Below the pieces are notes generated by a model. It saw only the letters and a list, made by a program, of their open reading frames with translations, was not told where the DNA came from and did no database searches. A program made the translations under genes and the position numbers. From a virus, in IMG/VR virus record IMGVR_UViG_3300042542_005028, positions 1 to 44,272 of that record: 44,272 bases of DNA; one strand, 5' to 3'. Below are positions 7,370-14,036 of the stretch, piece after piece. Positions within the stretch are counted from its first letter, which is position 1; the number at the start of each line of letters is the position of its first letter.

Positions 7370-7409
7370 CTAAATACTTACAATAAGAAACTCACAATAG
7401 GTATTTAGA
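7369..7409. promoter_or_regulatory. Divergent late-type promoter pair in a 9-bp inverted repeat
   Basis: TCTAAATAC at 7369-7377 on the + strand and the same nine bases on the - strand at 7409-7401 form a perfect inverted repeat with a 23-base centre. Each copy lies about 32 bases before the gene it faces: the + copy before gp54 (GTG 7410), the - copy before gp4 (ATG ending 7369). TCTAAATA differs from TATAAATA at one base. Each copy touches the start codon of the opposite gene, so the two promoters occupy the whole intergenic space. Confidence 0.6.
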
Positions 7410-8225
7410 GTGGCAACGCCCCGTAAAATATCAGATATAAGACCATTATTTACTAATCTTGCACAAACTTCTCACTATGAAGTCAGGTTTGGAGGTCTTC
7501 CAGATCAATTAAAAAAATATCTAGGTCAAAGGGGAATTACTGCAAGATTTATTGCAGAGGACGCTGGTTTGTTGTGTAATAATGCAGTTCTTCCAACAAC
7601 TCAACTTGCCACAGTAAATGTAGATGGAAATTATACAGGAATAACAGAAACATTTGCACATCGTAGACAATACCAAGATATAAGTCTTGAATTTTATGTT
7701 GATAAAAATTATAATACATTGAAATTTTTAGAGCATTGGATGGAATTCATTGCAAGTGGTTCTACAAATCCTGTTGATGGAAATAATGCACCAATTAATA
7801 GTAATATTGATCAGGGATACTTTATAAGAATGCAGTATCCTGAATATTACAAATCAAATAGAACTAGTATTATAAAATTTGACCGTGACTATCAAAGAGA
7901 AATCGAATATACTTTCATAGGTTTATATCCATACAGTATTGCATCAATACCTGTTGCATATTCTCAGTCAGATGTCATGAAAATGCAAGCATCATTTAAA
8001 ATGGATCGATATGTAATTGGTAAATCTTATAGTATTAACATTGCAAGAGTCGAAGACAATAACAGAGAACCAACTCAACCTTCACCAGGAGCACCGAGAA
8101 ATCAGACAAATCCAACTCCTGTTTTAAGAACACCTAGATCTCCTGGATCAATACCTTCAAATGGAGTTGAATTTTTGCGGTCTGACCTTTCTTTATATGA
8201 GAATTTATACGGGAAAGGGCAATAA
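7410..8225 (+). CDS. gp54: Baseplate tail-tube initiator gp54 (GTG start)
   Basis: gp54 binds gp48 on the baseplate and nucleates the gp19 tail tube. The 271-residue product resembles tail-tube proteins: His-Tyr-Glu-Val-Arg-Phe-Gly-Gly-Leu near residue 22, Cys-Asn-Asn-Ala-Val-Leu-Pro-Thr-Thr-Gln-Leu-Ala, Gly-Ile-Thr-Glu-Thr-Phe-Ala-His-x-Arg, and Leu-Glu-Phe-Tyr-Val-Asp-x-x-Tyr-x-x-Leu-Lys-Phe-Leu-Glu-x-Trp. The C-terminal 60 residues are Pro-rich and probably flexible. The start is GTG 7410, with AATAGG 9 bases upstream; no ATG gives the conserved N-terminus. A late-type promoter lies 33 bases upstream. Confidence 0.82.
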   Translation: MATPRKISDIRPLFTNLAQTSHYEVRFGGLPDQLKKYLGQRGITARFIAEDAGLLCNNAVLPTTQLATVNVDGNYTGITETFAHRRQYQDISLEFYVDKNYNTLKFLEHWMEFIASGSTNPVDGNNAPINSNIDQGYFIRMQYPEYYKSNRTSIIKFDRDYQREIEYTFIGLYPYSIASIPVAYSQSDVMKMQASFKMDRYVIGKSYSINIARVEDNNREPTQPSPGAPRNQTNPTPVLRTPRSPGSIPSNGVEFLRSDLSLYENLYGKGQ

Positions 8226-8228
8226 ATA
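8221..8228 (+). promoter_or_regulatory. Late-promoter-like octamer before gp26
   Basis: AATAAATA spans the gp54 stop and lies 24 bases before ATG 8253, a spacing like the other late-type motifs in the window. Confidence 0.45.
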
Positions 8229-8252
8229 AATTATCTTATCTTATGGATTATT

Positions 8253-8972
8253 ATGCCATTACCGAAGATTGCAACTCCTTCATATACATTAGAAATTCCT
8301 TCACTTAAAAAAGAAATTAAATATCGTCCATTTCTTGTCAAAGAAGAAAAAATATTAATCATTGCTATGGAAAGTGAAGATTCCAAGCAAATTGCTGAGG
8401 CAGTTAAAACAGTAATTTCAAATTGTATTTTATCAAAGGGAATTAAAGTTGAACAACTTGCAACTTTTGATATTGAGTATCTATTTTTAAATATTCGTGG
8501 AAAGTCTGTCGGAGAAGCAGTTGATGTTCTGATCACATGTCCCGATGACGAAAAGACTCAAGTTCCTGTAAGTATTAACTTAGATGATATTGAAATTAAT
8601 ATCGATGAAAACCATTCTAGAGATATTAATTTGGATGATAATCTAACATTGAGAATGAAATATCCATCAATGAAAGAATTTGTGAAAACAAATTTTGGCA
8701 ATGACTTTAATATAAGTGTTGACGAAACTTTTGATTTAATTATTTCTTGTATTGAGCAGGTGTATAGTGAAGAAGAATCATGGTCAGCGGTTGATTGTAC
8801 AAAAAAAGAACTTTCAGAATTTATTGAACAATTGACTTCAACTCAATTTAAACAGATTGAAAAGTTTTTTGAAACAATGCCCAAACTTTCTCACACCATT
8901 AAGGTTAAAAATCCGAATACAGAAGTAGAGAGTGAAGTGTTGCTGGAGGGATTATCAAGTTTTTTCGCCTAG
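8253..8972 (+). CDS. gp26: Baseplate hub assembly protein gp26 (T4_baseplate family)
   Basis: T4 gp26 acts in baseplate hub assembly. The 239-residue product has the family's N-terminus (Pro-Leu-Pro-Lys-Ile-x-x-Pro-x-Tyr-x-Leu-x-Ile-Pro-Ser, then Lys-Tyr-Arg-Pro-Phe-Leu-Val-Lys-Glu-Glu-Lys). A helical segment follows with Asp-Ile-Glu-Tyr-Leu-Phe-Leu-Asn-Ile-Arg-Gly-Lys-Ser, then an acidic beta region and a helical C-terminus ending Ser-Phe-Phe-Ala. The protein is typically 200-240 residues. The last codons form a -1 frameshift site (see 8945-8966), so a longer gp26 fusion is probably also made. It lies directly before the frameshift partner and a tape-measure-like gene, the layout of tail assembly chaperones in other long-tailed phages. 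Confidence 0.85.
   Translation: MPLPKIATPSYTLEIPSLKKEIKYRPFLVKEEKILIIAMESEDSKQIAEAVKTVISNCILSKGIKVEQLATFDIEYLFLNIRGKSVGEAVDVLITCPDDEKTQVPVSINLDDIEINIDENHSRDINLDDNLTLRMKYPSMKEFVKTNFGNDFNISVDETFDLIISCIEQVYSEEESWSAVDCTKKELSEFIEQLTSTQFKQIEKFFETMPKLSHTIKVKNPNTEVESEVLLEGLSSFFA
8945..8966 (+). promoter_or_regulatory. Programmed -1 ribosomal frameshift signal
   Basis: The heptamer T TTT TTC (8960-8966) is in the exact X-XXY-YYZ register of the gp26 frame, two codons before its TAG. An internal Shine-Dalgarno-like GGAGGG (8945-8950) ends 9 bases upstream, close to the arrangement that stimulates -1 shifting in dnaX. After slippage the ribosome reads CGC CTA GGC ATG GCT, entering the frame of the 57-codon ORF with no stop between. 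A weak hairpin (GGCTCA 8977-8982 with TGAGTC 8992-8997) lies 10 bases downstream. The predicted fusion is 298 residues. Confidence 0.7.
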
Positions 8973-8974
8973 GC

Positions 8975-9148
8975 ATGGCTCATGAAAATCTTGAGTCATA
9001 TTATAAAACTAATTTTTCTCTGGTACAGCATCATAAATATTCATTGACAGAGATAGAAAATATGATACCATGGGAGAGAGAAATTTATATTGCTCTCCTT
9101 AAACAATACATTGAAGAAGAAAACCTAAAACACAGTGCAAATGGCTGA
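8975..9148 (+). CDS. 57-codon frameshift partner of gp26 (in the gp51 position)
   Basis: The ORF encodes a 57-residue protein: Met-Ala-His-Glu-Asn-Leu-Glu, Tyr-x-x-Asn-Phe-x-Leu-Val-Gln-His-His-Lys-Tyr-Ser-Leu-Thr-Glu-Ile-Glu-Asn-Met-Ile-Pro-Trp-Glu-Arg-Glu, then a charged helix. It occupies the place of T4 gene 51 but is far shorter than T4 gp51. The Thr-Glu-Ile-x-x-Met-x-Pro-Trp-Glu pattern recalls the short downstream domains of tail assembly chaperones. No good ribosome site precedes ATG 8975, since GGAGGG is 24 bases away. It is therefore more likely expressed as a -1 extension of gp26 than alone. Its end overlaps the next start by 8 bases. Confidence 0.75.
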   Translation: MAHENLESYYKTNFSLVQHHKYSLTEIENMIPWEREIYIALLKQYIEEENLKHSANG

Positions 9149-10802
9149 GATAGATCCAGAAAAAGTTGGAAAATCTGGCATTGATCCAATTACAGGATCT
9201 ATATTGTCTCAGGAAGTTAGAAATAGTCTTCTAAAAAAGACTACATTTGATGCATCAGTTTTTAGAAATGAATTATTAGCGGTTGAAGGTAGAAGAAGAG
9301 AATTAGACTTACAAAATACAAATGTTATTCGTGAGCAAGAAAATGTATTAATTGGGTTTAATTCAAATATTCAAGCACTAAGAAGTGATATTGGTAAACT
9401 TGGAACAGGTCTTGCAAATATAGCACTACTTCTCCAACAAGATGGTGCTGAGGAACAATCTAGACTTAGAGCAGATCAAGAAAAACAAAGAAGACTTGCA
9501 GAGCGTCAGGTTAGAATTGGTAAAGAAAGTGACATAGAAGAAAAAATACAAAGTGCTCTTGTGGCACCTGTTCAAAGATTGGTTCCTCAAGTAAATGATG
9601 TCTTTGGAAAAATTGGACAAGCACTTACAATTTTATTTGGTGGTTGGTTAACTACTCAAGTTATTCAAGCAATAAAAGCATCTGAAGAGGGCAATACAAA
9701 ATTATTCAATGATATTAAATTTAATATTCTCAAAAATCTTGCAATTGTTGGTGGTGGATTATTGGCAGTTAAAACAGGATTTTCTTTAGTTAAAAATACA
9801 ATTGCTAAAGTTGCATCCGGATTGACAAGATTACTAATTGCAAAACCACTTGCACTTGCTGCTGGGTTACTTAGAATTCCTGGAATGGGATCTGGTGGAA
9901 AACCACCCGCAACTACAGGACCAAAATCGGGAGGAATACTTGGAGGACTTGGAAAACTTCTTACAGGTTTAAGTGTCGCAATGAATCTTAAGAATAAGGA
10001 ATATATTGACACTGTGCTGGGTGGATTAAGTTTATTTGCAAAAGCACCAGGACCTATTGGATTAGTTGCCAAAGTTGCTGGAGTTGCATTTACTTTAGAT
10101 GAAATTGCAGAAGCTTTTGGTAAAAATATTTTTGGAGATGAGCGTGATAAAATTGTTAATGATGCGGCACAATCTGCAAAAAAAGAATTAGAAAAACTTA
10201 AATCATCAGAAACTACAAAAACAACACCATCTACAAAATCATTACCTTCTTCTGCACCACCGCAACCTATGGTGCAACCAAAAACACCTATGATGGGTGA
10301 GCAAAAACAAGAAGCAGCAACTCCCACACCAAGTCCAGAAAGAGTTTCTCAATTCGAGCAAGCATGGCAATACAGGAATAATCCTTTAGCAAGAGGGAGA
10401 ATAGAAGGTGCTTGGGATAAGATGAGTGATGAAGAACGCCGACAAGCAAAAGAATGGGCAAAATCAAAAGGATATAATTGGAATGAAATGAAATTGAAAG
10501 AGTCCTCTTCAATGATGAGTCAGACTCAAACAACTCCACAATCTATGAAAGAAAGTGCAGTTCCCGCACAAATGTCTACCCCAGCACAAGTTGCCGCATT
10601 GCCAAAAGAACCCGTAAAAGTTGGTCAACTTCCTGAACCAAAACCATCATTGACAATGATTAAAACATCAAACAATGCAAATCAACAACAAAATGTTCCT
10701 GTTACAAGTGGAGCATTATCTGATGTTCCTTTAATCAACTCTGCAAACCCCGATAATTTTTATGTTCTCTACTCCCAATTAACTTATAATGTGGTGATAT
10801 AA
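9141..10802 (+). CDS. Tape-measure-like / baseplate hub structural protein
   Basis: The 553-residue product (start ATG 9141; a GTG at 9135 adds two residues) has tape-measure-like features. The N-terminal coiled coil spans about residues 30-130 (Arg/Glu/Gln-rich with Leu repeats). Several hydrophobic segments follow around 155-320, including Leu-Phe-Gly-Gly-Trp-Leu and Gly-Gly-Gly-Leu-Leu-Ala-Val. A Pro/Gln/Ser-rich linker (about 350-500) leads to a conserved-looking C-terminal tail with Asn-Phe-Tyr-x-Leu-Tyr-Ser-x-Leu. It follows the gp26/frameshift pair, where other phages keep the tape measure gene, and may fill the role of T4 gp29 (590 residues). No direct gp29 sequence match was seen, so the assignment rests on size, layout and composition. 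Confidence 0.75.
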   Translation: MAEIDPEKVGKSGIDPITGSILSQEVRNSLLKKTTFDASVFRNELLAVEGRRRELDLQNTNVIREQENVLIGFNSNIQALRSDIGKLGTGLANIALLLQQDGAEEQSRLRADQEKQRRLAERQVRIGKESDIEEKIQSALVAPVQRLVPQVNDVFGKIGQALTILFGGWLTTQVIQAIKASEEGNTKLFNDIKFNILKNLAIVGGGLLAVKTGFSLVKNTIAKVASGLTRLLIAKPLALAAGLLRIPGMGSGGKPPATTGPKSGGILGGLGKLLTGLSVAMNLKNKEYIDTVLGGLSLFAKAPGPIGLVAKVAGVAFTLDEIAEAFGKNIFGDERDKIVNDAAQSAKKELEKLKSSETTKTTPSTKSLPSSAPPQPMVQPKTPMMGEQKQEAATPTPSPERVSQFEQAWQYRNNPLARGRIEGAWDKMSDEERRQAKEWAKSKGYNWNEMKLKESSSMMSQTQTTPQSMKESAVPAQMSTPAQVAALPKEPVKVGQLPEPKPSLTMIKTSNNANQQQNVPVTSGALSDVPLINSANPDNFYVLYSQLTYNVVI

Positions 10803-10803
10803 A

Positions 10804-12693
10804 ATGGCAACAATAGCAGATTCTCTTAAAAAGTCATCAATTAATATCAATACTATTTCCAAGTCGCTGACTGAAACAAAGAAAAATGTTTCTTCAGTGA
10901 ATGATTCTGTGAATAATATTTCCAGAATCATTGCAACAAATACTAGAGTTAAAAGAGAATTATTTGAAAATTCCAAAATTATTGGTATTAGAAGAGAAGA
11001 GGCATCAAAGAGACAACAACTTGAAGATCAGATAGAATCCTCAAAAGTTTCAACATCTCCATCAAGAGGTCTTGCTTTTGCTAACAGAAGCAATAAAGGA
11101 CCTTTGAGCAGATTATTAGGATTTTTGGGATTTACATTTGCTGGTTGGATTGTAGAAAATTTGCCCACATGGATTTTTATGGGAAAGGAATTTATTTCCA
11201 GAATTGAAATGTTTGGTAGATCAATGTATAATATGGTTGATAATATGAAATTAATCATAAGTTCTTTTGGATCTGTTTTAAAAAATTCTTTCAATGCTAT
11301 TATTACTTTAAATTTTGATGAATTTAGTGATGGGAGTGTTGCACAATCTTTTGATGAATTAAATCTTGCAGTTCAGAGTTTGGGAGATGATATTACTAAA
11401 ACATTTGAACTCTTTACAACTCCCCTAAACAAATCAGTAGAAACGGGTGAAGAAGGACCTGGACTTGGTGAAGAAAGACCTGATACGATGTTTCCAACTG
11501 AAGGTGGATACGCAACAGCAGGATTATCTGGAGTAGCAAAACAAAGAGTTGGAACTGATACAGCATTTTTGGGAGAAATTAAAAGAGTATCACAAAAATA
11601 TAATATCCGAGAAGGAGATTTACTGGGATTAATTGCCTCCGAAAGCGGATTCGATCCTTCTGCGGGACAAGTTGGTGGATATGTTGGTTTAATTCAATTT
11701 GGGGCGAATGAAGCAAGATCAGTAGGAACAACACAATCTGCTCTAATGAAAATGAGTAGAGCAGAACAAATGAAATATGTTGATAAGTATTTTGAAACAA
11801 GAAAATTGAAAAAGGGAGCAGGTGCTGGACAATTATATGCAACTGTTTTTGCTCCAGCATATGCTTCCGGCGATCCCAATAAAGTTCTTTATAGTTCACC
11901 TTCTAGAGAATATGCTTCAAATGCACCTCTTGATACTAATCAGGATGGAAAAATAACCATTGCTGAAATGGGTGGAAGAATTCAGAAGAAAAAGAAAGAA
12001 TTTGGTATTTCTGATAATGTTGTAATTACTTCCACAGCAGCACAATCACCTATGATACAAGTTCCTGCAGGAAATATAAAACCATTAGTTGGTGATAGAC
12101 TTGGTGCGGGTAGAAATCATGGTGGGGTCGATTTACAAGTTCCTTCAGGAACTCCATTGAGAGCAATTTCTGATGGTCAAATTGTTGACTCAGATTATGA
12201 AAAAGGATGGGGAAACTTTTTGGTGATGAAGGATAATCTTGGAATTTATCATTTATATGCTCATATGCAATCTGGATATAAAAAAGGAGGTACAGTTAAA
12301 AAAGGAGAAGTAATTGGAAAGGTAGGGATGTCTGGAAGAACTACTGGACCCCATCTTCATTGGGAAACAGGAACTGGGTGGAATGGTGGAATAATAACAG
12401 GAAGATTTGATGCTCTTAATAAGTATAGTAAATATGCACCATTTAATACATCATCCGAATATTCAAAAACTCAGGCACAAATTTCAGCACCTCCAACAAG
12501 AGTGGCACAACCTGCTGCGATGACTCCTCAGAGAAAAGGATCTCAGGTTGTAATTATAGATGACACAAAACCACAACAATCCCAAGTATCCTATCCAGCA
12601 GAACAACCATCATACGCACCAACAATCAGTGAATTTAAATTGTTAAATAATTTTATTAAAAACAAACTTTTAATCGATCTTGCGTACCTATAA
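10804..12693 (+). CDS. Tail hub lysin: tape-measure-like N-terminus, lytic transglycosylase, EF-hand loop, M23 peptidase
   Basis: The 629-residue product probably opens the cell wall during DNA entry. Residues 1-80 form a coiled coil; 95-170 are hydrophobic with Phe-Ala-Gly-Trp-Ile, parallel to the upstream protein. Around 255-355 is a lytic-transglycosylase-like domain (Leu-Leu-Gly-Leu-Ile-Ala-Ser-Glu-Ser-Gly-Phe-Asp-Pro, candidate catalytic Glu279; Gly-Leu-Ile-Gln-Phe). At about 377-388, Asp-Thr-Asn-Gln-Asp-Gly-Lys-Ile-x-x-x-Glu is a canonical calcium EF-hand loop. Residues 415-535 are an M23 (LytM) endopeptidase with His439-x-x-x-Asp443 and His517-Leu-His519 zinc ligands and Gly-Pro-His-Leu-His. 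A Gln/Pro linker and a C-terminal tail resembling the upstream protein's end follow. Confidence 0.9.
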   Translation: MATIADSLKKSSININTISKSLTETKKNVSSVNDSVNNISRIIATNTRVKRELFENSKIIGIRREEASKRQQLEDQIESSKVSTSPSRGLAFANRSNKGPLSRLLGFLGFTFAGWIVENLPTWIFMGKEFISRIEMFGRSMYNMVDNMKLIISSFGSVLKNSFNAIITLNFDEFSDGSVAQSFDELNLAVQSLGDDITKTFELFTTPLNKSVETGEEGPGLGEERPDTMFPTEGGYATAGLSGVAKQRVGTDTAFLGEIKRVSQKYNIREGDLLGLIASESGFDPSAGQVGGYVGLIQFGANEARSVGTTQSALMKMSRAEQMKYVDKYFETRKLKKGAGAGQLYATVFAPAYASGDPNKVLYSSPSREYASNAPLDTNQDGKITIAEMGGRIQKKKKEFGISDNVVITSTAAQSPMIQVPAGNIKPLVGDRLGAGRNHGGVDLQVPSGTPLRAISDGQIVDSDYEKGWGNFLVMKDNLGIYHLYAHMQSGYKKGGTVKKGEVIGKVGMSGRTTGPHLHWETGTGWNGGIITGRFDALNKYSKYAPFNTSSEYSKTQAQISAPPTRVAQPAAMTPQRKGSQVVIIDDTKPQQSQVSYPAEQPSYAPTISEFKLLNNFIKNKLLIDLAYL

Positions 12694-14033
12694 TGTCAAT
12701 TAAAAAGTCGATATACGAAGAGTTAATATTAGAATCTAATGATAGATCTAGAACTATAGATCTTACAACTGGAGTAATTCTTTTTGAATACTATGAAGAT
12801 ATTTTTTCACCAACAATTACTGCAAAAGTTAAAGTTGTTGACAATGGTAATGTCATTGCGCCTAAAGATAATCCAGATGGAAATAAGCAAGCAATTTATA
12901 ATGGACTTCCTTTAAGAGGTGGTGAAAGACTTTCACTCAAAATCGCAGGAAACTCTGCAACTAATCCTGGTTTAAATTTTTCTAAAAAAACTGATGATTA
13001 CTTTTATGTTTCAAGTATTACTGATGTTATTTCAGAAACAAACAGAGAAACATTTACATTACATTTAACATCAAGAGAAGCAATCACCAATGAAACATCA
13101 AGAGTTTCAAAAAAATTTCCAACTTCATTAAGAATTAGTGATTCTGTTCAAAGAATCTTAAATGATTATCTAAAAACAAATAAAATAGGAAAAATTGATT
13201 CTTCTTCAAACAAGTATGGATTTATTGGAAATCTAAGAAAACCATTTACTGTTCTAATTTGGTTAGCATCAAAAGCAGTTCCAGAAAGTTCTGGAAATCC
13301 CACCGCTGGATTTTTATTTTATCAAACCCAAGATGGATTTCAATTTAGATCTCTTGATGAACTGATTGTCCAAACTCCTAAAGCAACTTATACTTACACA
13401 GAATCATCAGAATCTTATGATGAGAGTGATAAAAAAGTTAATAATGATTTTAAAATCTTGAATTATTATACTGATAAAAACCAAAATTTGATTGAAAAAC
13501 TTAGATTGGGAACTTATGCAACTCAAAGAATGTTCTTTAACCCTTTGGATTTTTCATTCTCAAGTCCAGAAAAAGGTCTTTTTAGTTCAAAAGATTATTC
13601 TGGAAAAGCAAAAACTCTTGGTAGTAGATTAAAACTTCCTCCTATTGCGGAGGGATCTGACAAATCTTTAGGTGATGTTCCAACTCGTATTATTACTGCA
13701 ATTTATGATGTTGGAACTTTAGAACAGGGAGTATCAAAAGAAATCAATTCTGATCAAGGTCAATATCAATCACAGAGTTTAATGAGATATAATACTATGT
13801 TTACTCAAATAGTAAGCATGGTTGTTCCATCAAATACAAATTTAAGAGCTGGTGATGTGATTGAATGTAATTTTCCAAAAATTACACAATCTGATGCAAA
13901 AGAATTTGATTCTGAGACAAGTGGACTATATATGATTAAGGAAATATGTCATCACTTTAATACTGAAAATTCGTACACTTCGATGAAACTTATAAGAGAT
14001 ACTTTTGGTATAAGTAAAGAGGCAAAAAAATAA
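12693..14033 (+). CDS. Baseplate hub protein, gp27-like
   Basis: The 446-residue protein has the size and position of a gp27/gpD-type hub: it follows the tape-measure-like genes and precedes the OB-fold spike protein. The N-terminal beta domain contains Leu-Phe-Glu-Tyr-Tyr-Glu-Asp-Ile-Phe-Ser-Pro-Thr-Ile-Thr-Ala-Lys-Val-Lys-Val-Val-Asp. Gly-Phe-Leu-Phe-Tyr-Gln-Thr-Gln-Asp-Gly-Phe-x-Phe-Arg-Ser-Leu-Asp follows near residue 210. The C-terminal strand Leu-Arg-Ala-Gly-Asp-Val-Ile-Glu-Cys-x-Phe and Gly-Leu-Tyr-Met-Ile-Lys-Glu-Ile-Cys-His-His-Phe resemble the hub barrels of contractile tails. Direct sequence identity to T4 gp27 is not evident, so the name is by architecture. Confidence 0.78.
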   Translation: MSIKKSIYEELILESNDRSRTIDLTTGVILFEYYEDIFSPTITAKVKVVDNGNVIAPKDNPDGNKQAIYNGLPLRGGERLSLKIAGNSATNPGLNFSKKTDDYFYVSSITDVISETNRETFTLHLTSREAITNETSRVSKKFPTSLRISDSVQRILNDYLKTNKIGKIDSSSNKYGFIGNLRKPFTVLIWLASKAVPESSGNPTAGFLFYQTQDGFQFRSLDELIVQTPKATYTYTESSESYDESDKKVNNDFKILNYYTDKNQNLIEKLRLGTYATQRMFFNPLDFSFSSPEKGLFSSKDYSGKAKTLGSRLKLPPIAEGSDKSLGDVPTRIITAIYDVGTLEQGVSKEINSDQGQYQSQSLMRYNTMFTQIVSMVVPSNTNLRAGDVIECNFPKITQSDAKEFDSETSGLYMIKEICHHFNTENSYTSMKLIRDTFGISKEAKK

Positions 14034-14036
14034 CAA

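Noticed and set aside
9032-9039. CATAAATA inside the 57-codon ORF as a late promoter for the tape-measure-like gene
   Set aside because: It is about 100 bases before the next start and inside coding sequence; the spacing does not match the other late-type motifs.
9665-10327. 220-residue minus-strand ORF
   Set aside because: Antisense to the tape-measure-like gene, low-complexity Pro/Ser/Phe composition, no start signals.
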